From positions 2,712,001-2,776,000 of the forward strand of contig OU015540.1 of the NCBI GenBank assembly GCA_907165065.1: 64,000 nucleotides of DNA, in the 5' to 3' direction. Below are positions 14,401 to 26,400 of this stretch, piece after piece. Positions within the stretch are counted from its first letter, which is position 1; each line of letters opens with the position of its first letter. Source of the stretch: Caprimulgus europaeus (lineage: Eukaryota; Chordata; Aves; Caprimulgiformes; Caprimulgidae). The notes beneath the pieces are model-generated. The model was not told the DNA's origin and made no database searches. It saw only the letters and a list, made by a program, of their open reading frames with translations. The position numbers and the translations under genes are program-made.

Positions 14401-17400
14401 CCCAGGGATTGTGTGGAGTCTGTCCACAATCGCTCGTATAAAGGTAAATTGTGATAATTGCATCCTTGCTGCTAACAAAGGAAACCTGTAGCTGGCAGGT
14501 TTAGATTGGATTTTACCTTGTAAAAGATTTGCTTTAAACCATCTCAAAGCCAATGGCAATAAAGATTCTGAAGCTTTTGGCTACGGTGCATCAGACTCCC
14601 ACCAGCTTTTCTCGCAGGCACTGCCCAGCGTGGGCCCAATAAAAAGGGAGGAATTTTGAAGTGAAACCTGTAAAAGTTCCTCCACGTGCCTGGCTGCAAA
14701 GTGTCTCTGGTGCACAGCAGGGATAACGAGCCACGGAGCTGTCAGAGCCCAGCTTCGAAACACCTCACCCAAGCACTCCCCTATCGACAGAGTGACCTCC
14801 AGGGCACCAGCAGAGGCTGAGACAGGATCTGAAAGCAACAGAAAGTGGCTCTAGGCTTCCAGACTGTTGGACTTGAAAGTGTGGGACTTGTGTGAGCAAA
14901 GTGGGGTGATTTTAGAACCCTCAGCCCTCCTTGTGTGAGAACTGGCTGAAAAACTCAGAGTGGGGGATCTGGCTTTGTGTGGAGATAAGGAGGAGATGTC
15001 TGAGCAAAGCTGTCACGAACACACAGCGTGGTGTTGGGACAGAGGGGAGGTAAGAATGGACTCGTTTGGGGTATGCCATGATCCTTGACACAAAAACCAG
15101 TTTAATCCCAGCTTTCTGGTTACTGAGTGCCAGATGCTGCCCAGTCACTCTGCACCTCTGCTCAGAGCAGGTATTACAAAGCAAGAAGGTGTGAGCCTTC
15201 CCCAGGCTGCTAACCAGGCGTGGGTGTTGCCATCATCTCCTTCTCCATCCTCCCAAGGGCAAACAAGCAGGCCATTCCTCAAGTCATGAGGATTTAGGAG
15301 CTGCCTACAAAGATAGCTACTCTGTGGCTCTCCTCTGCTTTCCTTGCTCCCACCGAGCTGTTCAGCGTTACCCAGAGAACAGGGTTTAGGGGTTCCCATT
15401 TGGGAGACCTCCTGTGCTCTGTCTGCTGATGGCAGCATGGGCAGGGGACTCCTGGGCCCCAAAGCCCTGCAAAACATCACCTACCATGGAGACATTTGCT
15501 TTTGGTGGAACAGCTTAAGGAGGTTCCCTGGTCTTGACTCTTGCCACTTGTTTTCAGCCCTCAACTGGTTTTATCAAACTGGGCTGCGATGAGTGCAGCA
15601 GCCACAAGAAGCCCTCACAAACCTTACTGTCTGGAAGGAAACACCCAATCCCTTTTACAAAAAATTATTAATGGCTGCTTGCTTTTCTTTTCCAGCTTCT
15701 CAGACTTCGTAGTCATCAATGGCTTTGCAAATAGATAAGGCACATCATATGCATTTTTATTTCAGAGTGCTATTCAAAGCCAAGAGAAATGGCAGGAAGA
15801 TGTGGCAGGGGAGGGTGAGGTTGGCCATGAGGAAAAGGTTCTTGAGGCAGAGGGTGGTGGAGCACTGGAACAGGCTCCCCAGGGAGGTGCTCATGGCACC
15901 AAGCCTGACAAGATTCCAGCAGCATTTGGCCAAGGCCCTCAGGGACATGGTGTGAATGTTGGGATTGTCCTGTGCAGGGACAGGAGTTGGACTGGGTGAT
16001 CCTTGTGGGTCCCTTCCAGCTCACAACATTCAATGGTTGTAGGATCAACCCTCTGTGTGTGTGTGGGAAGGGTGGAGGGTACTGAACAAATGGGGTGGAA
16101 GATAGAGCAGTACTAGTCCTTGGTGTGTTCTCTCACCTTTCATCCCGGGACATAGCAGTGCTCTGCAGAGAAGTCTCACAGAGCCCTCTTGAGGCAGTCG
16201 AGTATTATTGTCCATATCTTCTGGATGAGGAAATCGAAGTTGCAAGGTGCCAGGCTGAAGGCAAAACCTGGTGGGCTTTCCTGCTGGTCCTTATGGTGGC
16301 TGCAGGAAAAGGGGACATGTGTGCTGGAGCAGCCTTTTGACAAGACACGGAGAGCTGTGTCTGTACTGCTGCAGACCCAGATGTTACCTCCAGAGGAATG
16401 AGAGAGACCTGTCCATATCCAAATCCCTCAAGGCTTCAATATGTGTTTTTATGAGAGTTTGAAGTTCACAGCAATCTGCTCACACAGTTACTCTGGCTGC
16501 TTTTGGCTAATGTAGCTGGCACCACCCCATTTAATGCACGTAGCCTGTGTAAAATACCCTTCAGGTGAGGATCCTGTCCCGTGCCTAAGGACACAACCGC
16601 TGTAGCAGCTACCTGACTCATGGGAAAGACAAGGAGATGCTAGAACTGCTTTGCACAGAGCTATCCTTCAGCAGAGCTGCTCTTCTCAGAGGCAGACTGA
16701 AGATTTCATGGCAGCACAGCTGGTTTGCAGCAGGAGATCCAGGTAGCAGGAGGCAGCTGATGATGGGAAGTGAATTTCTTTGGGACTTTGGTCATTAGTG
16801 GCAATGGGATCCTCCTGCACAGGCATCTGCAGGGTTAACAGCCAGATCTGTCTCCAACTGCCACATTGTACATGGCTGGTAATTAGGAGGTTACAGGATG
16901 CTGTTAGTTAGCAGCAGCACAACTTGTATTTCAGAGGTTAATTGGCTGGTTTGGAGTTTCTTCTTTTTGATTTTTTTTATTCCTCCTCTGGTGCTTTATT
17001 TATTTATTAGTCTATCTCCAGCACGAATAAGCACTCCCACAGATGAGAAAAGCCAAGTGCAAAGAAGGAGGCAATCCTTGCATTAATCTTCCAGGCAATT
17101 TCAATACATTGGATGGTTTTGTTATGCATTCATTGCAGCTGACAGTTCTCCAGAGTATCTGAGAACGTGCCATGGCACTGCAGCAACCAGGCAGGAACAG
17201 TGCACTCCACAAACATGACCTCTGGGACAGTGGGGAGAAATGTCTGGCACAGGCAGGTCCTCTTCCAGGAGCTGTGTCTCCAAGTGCCTCTCTGCCACTG
17301 AAAGCTGATAACTTTTTGTCCCAGAATCAGCTCCTGCATGTGCTTCATTGACTGGTCTGAAGAAGTAATTGCTACTTCTGCAGTCTGCCAAGATTCCCAG

Positions 17401-20400
17401 CTCCCCAATGTCCAGTAGAAGGACAGAGTCCTGTTCATTTGTCCAAGAGAGATGCTGCTGTTGTCCCTGCAGAAAGGTGAGCTCTGAATTCATCCCTGAG
17501 AACCTGTGGTTGAAGTTGTGAGGAGAGTCCCCCCCTTGGCTTCCCAGAGGAATTTGCAGAAGTAGCTGTTGATACTTGTAACGATTCCACATGAAAGGCT
17601 CCATTTACATCAAATGGCACTAGAAATGCTATTTTATATTCACTTCTCAGAAGAGAAGTACAAATTAGTATTTGTTCCAAGCTATTGCTGTTCAAAGAGC
17701 TTTTAATTGCTTTTCTGATCCCTCATCCATGGCATGTTCAGAGCAGCTGTCTTTAGAGTAGGTTGGAACTGACCTTGGTGGGCACCCAGTGGTCCATTGC
17801 TTATCAGTGTGAGAGAAGTATTGGTTTTGAGTAGCACATTTTATTATTCTGGAATAAGTAATTCAGTGTGATTTAAGGTAGCAACTAGCTACTCTAGTGA
17901 CATTCTATTTTAGCATTTGACAATTTTGGCTTGAAAAATTGGTTTGGCCTGGAAAGCTCAGCACTTACTCAGAAAGCAGAGGAGAATCTTTCAGCAATGT
18001 TTGAAGCAAATTGCTTAAATTCCTTTTAAGTTGTGAGTCAATAAAATATTATCCTGATCTGAGATTTTCACTTTCAGCTAGCAAAACGTGCTTACTCTTC
18101 CAACTTCTTGCGTGATCCAATTTTAAGAACTCTCACACTGGCTGGACTTGAAAGAAACTCTCTGCAAGAGAGTACCCTCACTGCTAGGAGGACCTGGAGG
18201 TGCTGGAGCGTGTCCAGAAAAGGGCAACGGAGCTGGGGAAGGGTCTGGAGCACAAGTGTGCTGAGTTCCCGGCTGAGGGACCTGGGGGTGTTGAGCCTGG
18301 AGAAAAGGAGGCTGAGGGGAGACCTTCTGGCTCTGTCCAAGTCCCTGAAAGGAGGGTGCAGAGAGGTGGGGGTGGGTCTGTTCAACCAAGGACCAAGGGA
18401 CAGGACAAGAGGAAATGGGCTCCAGTTGTGCCCAGGGCAGTTGAGATGGGATGTGAGGAAGAATTTCTTTGCTGAAAGGGTTCTGAGGCATTGGAAGGGG
18501 TTGCCCAGGGCAGTGGTGGAGTCCCCATCCCTGGAGGGATTGAAGAGTCTGTAGACACAGTGCTGAGGGACATGGGTCAGTGGGGACTGGTCAGTGTTGA
18601 GTTCATGGTTGGACTCAATGAGCTTAAAGGTCTTTTCCAATCAACCCAATGTTTTGATTCTGTGAAACAGATTCCCCCAGCCCAGCCTGGGATGTGAAAA
18701 TTCAGCCCAATGTGTTTGTGCTTATGACATAAATGATGTGAGACTCCCTCTGCCCTTAGTAGTCCTTTGTTGGGGCTTTGTCAGCTGCATACCAAGCTGC
18801 CCCTCCCTGCTCCCCCTCCGAGATGCCAGCAGTAAGTGTGGGGTGGATGGCTTTCCTTATGCCCTGCTTTGGTAGGGAAGCTGTGGCAGTTGAGAACGTG
18901 TGCTGGGTCTCCTGAGCAGAGCGACAGAAATTCAACTCATTCAACAAACACCTTGTGATAATCTGAATTCTGTCCCTACCTCTGGGGAGGGAATGGCAGA
19001 GCTTTGTCTGGAGACCTTGGAGAAGAGAGGTGTTTCCCATCCTCTTTTGTGCCACAAGATCATACCACCTCTTTAGTTCTCTCCAGACCACCTTTACCAG
19101 GCCCCTTTTTTTGCAGCCAGCCTCTTGTGTCAGGGCATTAACAAACTCAGTAACAGTTTGGGGATCCCCTCAGCACAGTTCACAGCAAGGCTTCTGGTGA
19201 GAGCCAGCAGCAGCTCATACCTGGAGCATTTACACCTGGCAAGGTGTCATTCCCATGTTAAAGGGGATCAAGGGTCAGAGGCAAGATAGCATGAACTGAG
19301 GGCAAGTGCTGACATCTAAAAGCCACGTGGGCTGGATCACTGTCTGCTGGACCTTAGCAGCTTTCATGGCAAAGGGTGTAAATCACATCCTTCCATGAGG
19401 AACCCACCATGAGTGGTGTTCATGGAGCCTTCTCTCTTTCTTACTCTCTTCTGTTATTTAACTGACTCCACTGCTGTTTTCCTTCTATTGGATTGTATGT
19501 TCTTGATGTAGATTTTTTTTTTTTTACTATATAAGGGAAAACATACTCGAGATCTGTCCCTTCCTCTGCCTCTTCCCAGACAGGAACAGCACCTCTCCAG
19601 TGCACAGACTGGGTGCAATAACTCACTGGAGCGCTGACATACGGAGCAGTCAGGGGAGAGTCAGGAGAACAACAGAGCTAGTCATGGCGAGGAGAGCTTG
19701 CAGTCTGATCTGGTTCCTATAGATGTGCTCATTAGTCTAGGGAATAATATTGGGATATTCCCTATGGACCTGTAGGCACGTTTTACCACCACCAGTGGTT
19801 CAGTTCCTTCCCCTCACTTACGCCATTAGTTGTTCTCTGCGGTGAGGGATCGGCTGTATAAATCACATCTGCTCCCTGCCCAGATGACAGACTTCTAAAG
19901 CAGGTGACAGTGACATGCTTCCCAGCTTCAGCTGTTGCATGGAGACTGGAGATCTGCACAGCACCACTAACAGACCCACAGTGTGTAGCCACAGTGTGCA
20001 GGACCCACCAGATGTGTCTCTTCCATCTGGACCGTGCAGCTGAGGCAGTCGCGGTGTCCTCCGAGGCTTCTTGAGGCTGAGTCCGTGAAGCCCTCGTTTC
20101 ATAAACATCCATGATGGCAAGGGGTGGTTATATATAGAGAGCAGACAGATTGTTTGCATTTCAACTGGCAGGTAAAATAAACCAAGGGTAATCTAGTCCC
20201 CAGAATGAAAGCAGAGTGCACTTGCCAGCTGCATTTCATCACAAAAAATGTGTGTAAATCACAACCGTGGGCAGCCAGCTTCAGATGTGACCCTGACAAT
20301 GGGTCTAATGTGCTCCAGGGCAGGGAGGCTTGACACAGCTGGACAGCAGGGTGTTGGCTTTCTGCAAAGGGAAACTATGTTGAGAGAGGGTCTGTAATGG

Positions 20401-23400
20401 AGAAGGTGACTTTCACAAACAAGGAGTGGGGTGTTGCATTGAGCCTGTGCCTTCCTGCTGGCTGTCAGCCGCATGCTTGTCATCTGGGAGTGGGTTTGGT
20501 GAGAGGGAGCTTGGCTTTGATCAGGTAAGCAAGCCTCAGGGTGAGCACACTCCATGCTCTAAAGCAGGAGTACCTGGTAGTCCTTTGTCTCAGTGATGAC
20601 AAGATACAAGCTTGAGGAAGAGCTTGAGCATCTGGTTCATGGCAGCTGTGATCAGCAGCTCCACAGAGATCATGGTGCCTGCAGGCAACACCCAGAGCCA
20701 CAGTCAGGTCCCTCTGAGCAGCCCACATGGCTTTGGTAGTGCCCATGGCAGCAGCTTGCCATCCTTCCAGCTGCTTCCATGAGAGGCAGCTGGGCTGCAG
20801 GGACAGGAGCAGGGTGAGCAGCGAACAACAGAGGAGGAAATGAAAAAGACTGAAACAATGGATGGAGGCAGGAAAACGTGCTTAGGCATCACTGGCAGGG
20901 CTTGGAGAAGAATGTGCCCTGGAGTGGTGGGAAGCAAGGAGTGGCTTGGATTGTCTCAGGAGCTCCAGGGAGGATACAGCTGCTGGTCTACCAGGAACAC
21001 CACCTCCTATGTTAGCTAAGGCTGTCTCTTTGTTTCCTTACACTTCCCCAGTCTGTCTGCATCCATCTTCTGTCTTCTTGGACTTTTTGTTCCACAGGAC
21101 AAGGATTGCATTTTGTTCTCTGTACATCACCCCACCACGTGGAGCTCCTGGGCAGGGCCTGCTAGATGTTATTAAAAATAATAACAACAGTGGGCATGGG
21201 AACAGAGCACTGCACCTCTCCCAGCACCAGTTTTTATGGCTGGAGGTTGCAGGTAGACTCTGTGAAACTGAGTTTACAGCTCAAATTTGAACCAAATGCA
21301 CCAGGAGTTTAACACAAGAGGATGTGGAGGTAAGAGGATGGGGAGGGCGGTACTTGATGGTGCTGTGCCATGGACTAATGATGCCTGTAGATTGGTGGTT
21401 CCCAACTGTTAGGAGGCAAAATAAATAATCATGTTTCATTTAATACTTGTGTGCATTTCCAGCCACTCCCTGTGGATGATTACTTTCTCCATGGACCTGG
21501 AAAATACAGAAAGGCTTAAAAAATAGATTTAACTGAGAAAATTTAGGAAGGTATAGAAGAGACAGCCATGCCACACCTGAGAGCAAAGTGGGGTTAGTGT
21601 TTGTCAGGACATATGAGAAGATAGCAACTGAGACTAGAAGGCTCCATGTAGGGATTCAGTGGTATTGCAAAGGTGTCCTGTACACCACCCTTCCCTGGGT
21701 ACCTCAGAGCTGAGAGGCAGAGCTGGCTGTCCCCATCTGCAGACAGAGGATTAAGGATGCTCAGGGTATCAATCTAGCTCCTTACACCAGAGGAGAACCA
21801 CTGCAAGGAAATAAACAGGTATGTTTACTGCTGCTGTCAACCTGAGCCATAAATTTTCCTCAGATTTTAACCAGGTTTCTCCAGCTGGGACACTGAGATT
21901 TTCCAGAATTATGAATGAAGCTTTAAATGTCTCCTTGAAACCTCCTTCTGGGTCTTTGTTACAAGATCAGGATGTTTTTTTAGAAATGATTTTGAAAGGT
22001 GGGGGGGAGAAAGCTGCATCTGAAAGGAGTGAGACTCTTACTTGAAAACGAGGGAGATTTGGCATGCCTGCATGCATTCTTTTAAAACTCTATTTTTGTT
22101 TGCTCTGTCTGGTTTACAGCCCTCAAGGCAGCCTGAGTCCCAATTTGGGAAAAACACTCTGTGCACAGGCCTCGTAGCATCAGTGGTAAAGCTTGCTAGG
22201 GCAGGGAGTCTGCCACCGAGGAGGATGGGGCAGGAAGACCACTTGGCTTCTTTCCCCCAGTGAAGTCATTTCTCAGGAGCTTTCTCTCCTGCCTGGTGCC
22301 TGTACATATTAATACCTCCTCTCTCCCTGGCCTGGCCCTGTCCCACACACAAATCCAATTTTTTTTTTGCTATAGTGCCCCTGGAGAAAGCAGCAGAAAG
22401 AGAAGTGTGTTATTTATTTTATATACTCCAAAGGGAATTGATTTTGCTGCAGATGGCTCCTGCAGTTCTCTGACTCTCAGCATGACTATACATGGACTTG
22501 TCTGTGCTTTCAAGTTACTTTGGACTGAGGTGGTTCATGAAGCCAGAGTGTGTTGGCTGCTTCTAGGAGCTCTACCTGGAGCTTGGTGATGGAACCAAAG
22601 CCCTGGCTCTGTGTTCTCCAGATGGGCCTTGCTCTCACAGCTCTCCAGAGTCCAGGCAGAAACTTTACAGCTCCAACTTGCCCCAGATCTAATCAATAAA
22701 GAGGAAATAAATCAAACCACAGGGAGCTGCTCGATATGGGAGAGAATCAGAGTTTTCCTTTTGTTCATGAGGCAAAGTTCAGAGGCAGAACATCAACCCT
22801 GTGTGCATTGTTCGTCCCTGGTCACTGCTGCCTGGGAGTGCAAACATTTTAAAGTCATTTGTGTAAATTAGTTTCAGCCAGAGAGTCTGAGAGCAGTGTG
22901 GGTTGCTGGGCAATTATCTCCTTGCAAATGGCCTGTGTTATGGGGGCCATATTGCAGAACATCTCTGACTTGTGCTAAGGTCTCTTGAAGCTGCCAAAAT
23001 GAGAGATCAGCATCTTGAATGTCTGTAAAGCAGAACTGCTAATGTGGTACGGTGGAGTGCTGGGAGGTTTCAGCTGCTGTGTGTGCCAAAGTGCCAGGGA
23101 CTGAAGTGCAGAGCGTGGAAGTGCAGGGGGATTCCATGCCAGAAATCCCAGTTCATGCTGAGGACTGTTAGGTGCTGTGAGTGCCTCTGAAAGCCCCCAG
23201 AGCCCGAGGTGAGTGGGGGGATGGCTCCCCACTTCCTGAGCACAACATAACCCAACAAACACTTTTCAGAGATATTCAGTAGAGCATTTGCATTCCTGTT
23301 CTTGTTCCCTGCTCCTCTTTTCCCTAGCAGTGGCCCCTCTTTGGGGTGCCACTGGGATCTCCTAAGGGTCAGACTGGAATTGTTATTTACATCCCTTCCT

Positions 23401-26400
23401 TCCCTCTGCCAGAGCACCAGCAGGTACAGAGACTCTCCAAAGCAGAAGGAATCCCTTGCTGTAGTGTGGGGAGTTTGATGGCTGAGGATGTGCCTCTGCT
23501 TCTTCCTTTCTCATGCACAGATTCTCCCTGTTCCTGAGACAAAGTTTAACCTGTGAGTGAGTGATGGACAGACAGGCTGAGACTAACAGACAGATACTGA
23601 CCCTGCAGCTAACAGTGGAGCAGATATTTCTCACCTGGGCTTGCAAAAGTCCTTTTGTATTTCAGATATTATTTGATGCTATGGGTCCCTCCCAGTCCTT
23701 TTTTCCTCCTTGCTAGTCGGTGTGTAATAGCAGAGGGTTTCATACATATTTGATTTTTTAACTATAGCATGAAATCTGAATGCTGTATTTATGGCTGTAG
23801 CTGTCACTCCTCTGAAAACAGGCAGTGAAATGAAGGTTAACAAGTTTGGGCTCTTGGGAAAGCATGTAAAACAGCACTGCAGAAGACTTTGTGTCATCAC
23901 ACCAGAGTGAAAAACAGATATTTTCTGATGTTCTCCAGTCCAGGGTTATTTATCATCATCTGAAGCAAATACTTTTCTAATTGTATATCCTTGTTTGAAA
24001 TTCTCAAAACCCCAAATCAAATTCTTTTCCCTTGTATAATATACACAGAAAGCACAGGATACAGAGCCTGAGGGGATGGTTTAATAGTTTAAGAATCAGG
24101 TTGGCACTAGCCAGACTTGACGCAGCCATATGTTCAAATCCCAGGGGTGAGCACTCACCAGGAGGTGGATAATGCTCTGTACCATTTATTGTGTGTTCAC
24201 TTCCAAACAGATGTCCTGGTTATCGTGGCTGGAGGAAGGGATATTCTGTCTCTCTTCCAAAGAGCAAGGGCACACCGTGCTGTTCAGTCCCCACTGCCAC
24301 ATTTGCACTGTTTCCATGGGCTTCCTGACTCCTGTGTGTGCATGGCCTGAAGTTTGAAGCCCTGGCTGGTTGATTGGAGTGGTGCTTAAATAAGACAAAA
24401 TAGCTTTTGGCTTGTTTTTAAGCAGCACTTTGGACTGAAAAGTATCAAATGTCCTTGGGAATAGTTTACTTGGTATAGAAAGTCTTGTTATAGCCTCAGG
24501 GCTTGAGGCATGTCTCTCTAGGGTCACTGCACTCAGGTTTGGGCTCTGTGTGGCTGTGGGTAGTTGTGTCAACACAAGACGTGATGTTCCAGCTCTGCTT
24601 ATGGACCTTTCTGTGTCCAACTTGGTTCCTGGGAAAAGCAGAGTGGAGCCAAGCTGGGAGCTAGCATGGGTGCTGAGGGAGTTGGGCACCAGTGCAGAGC
24701 AGAGCTCTGATCCAGCAGGACCAGTGGGATGGGATGGGATGGGATGGGATGGGATGGGATGGGATGGGATGGGATGGGATGGGATGGGATGGGATGGGAT
24801 GGGATGGGATGGGATGGGATGTAAAAGCTCCATCTAACAATGCAAATGGTGAAGCTATCAAGATTGATGGGGCTGGGGTGCGGGAGAGTTCAGACATACT
24901 TCTAGTAAGCGCATCCTTCCTGTTGTGTGTTGGTTTTGTTTCTGAGACTCTAAAATAGACTGTGTAGGAAGTTGCAAGATTTGGACTCCTCTGCCCAGTT
25001 CTGCAGATGAAGGAGACAAGAGCTGCTCTGAGAAGCAGCCAAATTGCAGCTTCAGTGCACTTCTGAGAAACCTTTTAATGCACGAAGATCGCTTCTGCCC
25101 TGCAAACGCTCACGTCCCTCCCTCTCCCCGTCACGTTCACCCCGTAAGGAAATGGGGCAGGCTCTCCTCTCCTGTATTAATGCCTGCAGTTAATTAAACT
25201 CTGTGTGATATTCAGTGCAGCGTGTCAGTCTGGTTACGCCTGACAGCCAAAGCAGTAACTTACCCCCATTATCTGTGGCTCTGAGTAAGCAGTTGTATTC
25301 TGGCTCTCTAATTCACTTCTCACACTCCTCTTGCCCAGCATTTGCTGCTCACCCAAGTTTTTGCCATGCTGAATTTGGCACCTAGAAGGTACTGTTCCTT
25401 TTTTTTTATTATTATTATTTTTTAGCAGCTCCATAGAAACCACTTTGGATTTATAGAGTGCAAGGCTTGTGCAAATTTAAGAAGAAACTAATGTAGTGGT
25501 TCAGTTTGAGCAAGTTCTGGACTGCCAGTCACTTGGAGGAGTGTGTGTTTCAAGCATAAAGTTGGAAAGAAAAGCAGAAGTTCTCAAAGGCAGAGATGCA
25601 ACAATTTGCTGTTAAATGAGCTCAGGATAAAGCTTTTATGATAGCACAAAGTTTATCTGAAGGTTGTTTGGAGGGAGACACAGACACATATTTTTTTACT
25701 CCCACAGAAATCTAGGTAAATTTGTTGCCTAGGAGGATACTTGTTTATGTGCAAAGCTGGTTTTTTACGTGCAAGCTCAATTCTTCACCTTGTTAATACA
25801 ACTGCCCCTCAGTTTGACCTCTCTTAAAAGGTTAAAATGCATATAGATTAATGTACTTTTGATGTATAGGCTAATGAACTCCTGTGCCCCCTCTGTTTAA
25901 TTTTCTAGTTGATTAGGTAGAAGCTCAGCACTGCTCAGGAGTAGCCAGATTGGATTTAGGGTTGGTTTGTACCTGACAGATAGAAAAGTTAATTCTGGGT
26001 TCGACAGATGAGAGGCAGGCATGAACAGAGGCTGCTTCTCTGCAGTAATTTGTGTTTCTCTGTCTCTAGCACAACCACTTAAAGCAACTTTTAGACAGGG
26101 ATGAACTCAGAAATTTAAAAAACTGTCATTAGATAGCAAAGGAGGAAACTCCTTGCTGTGCTCAGATGTCCAAAGGTCACAGTGGTTTAGCAGCACCAGT
26201 CCAGGTCCACGGTCACCAAGGCAATAGCTCATTGCCATGGAAACACTCGCCACCTTCTCAAGCAAGAGCATTTGGGCAAGTCCTGATATTTGGCAAATAA
26301 TTGCTTCAGATCCACTGTGTATCCCACCCCTCGACACATCTGAGGACTAAGAAATCAAATAATCTGACAGCTTTCACCATGATCTGTCTGTTTTGCACAC

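Noticed and set aside
24080-24150. Possible tRNA gene
   Set aside because: A B-box-like GTTCAAATCCC is present but acceptor and anticodon stems do not pair. A SINE relic fits better.
24550-24958. Open frames encoding Ser-His-Pro-Ile-Pro or Gly-Met-Gly-Trp-Asp repeats
   Set aside because: They are translations of the (GGGAT)n array, which stays open in several frames by its composition.
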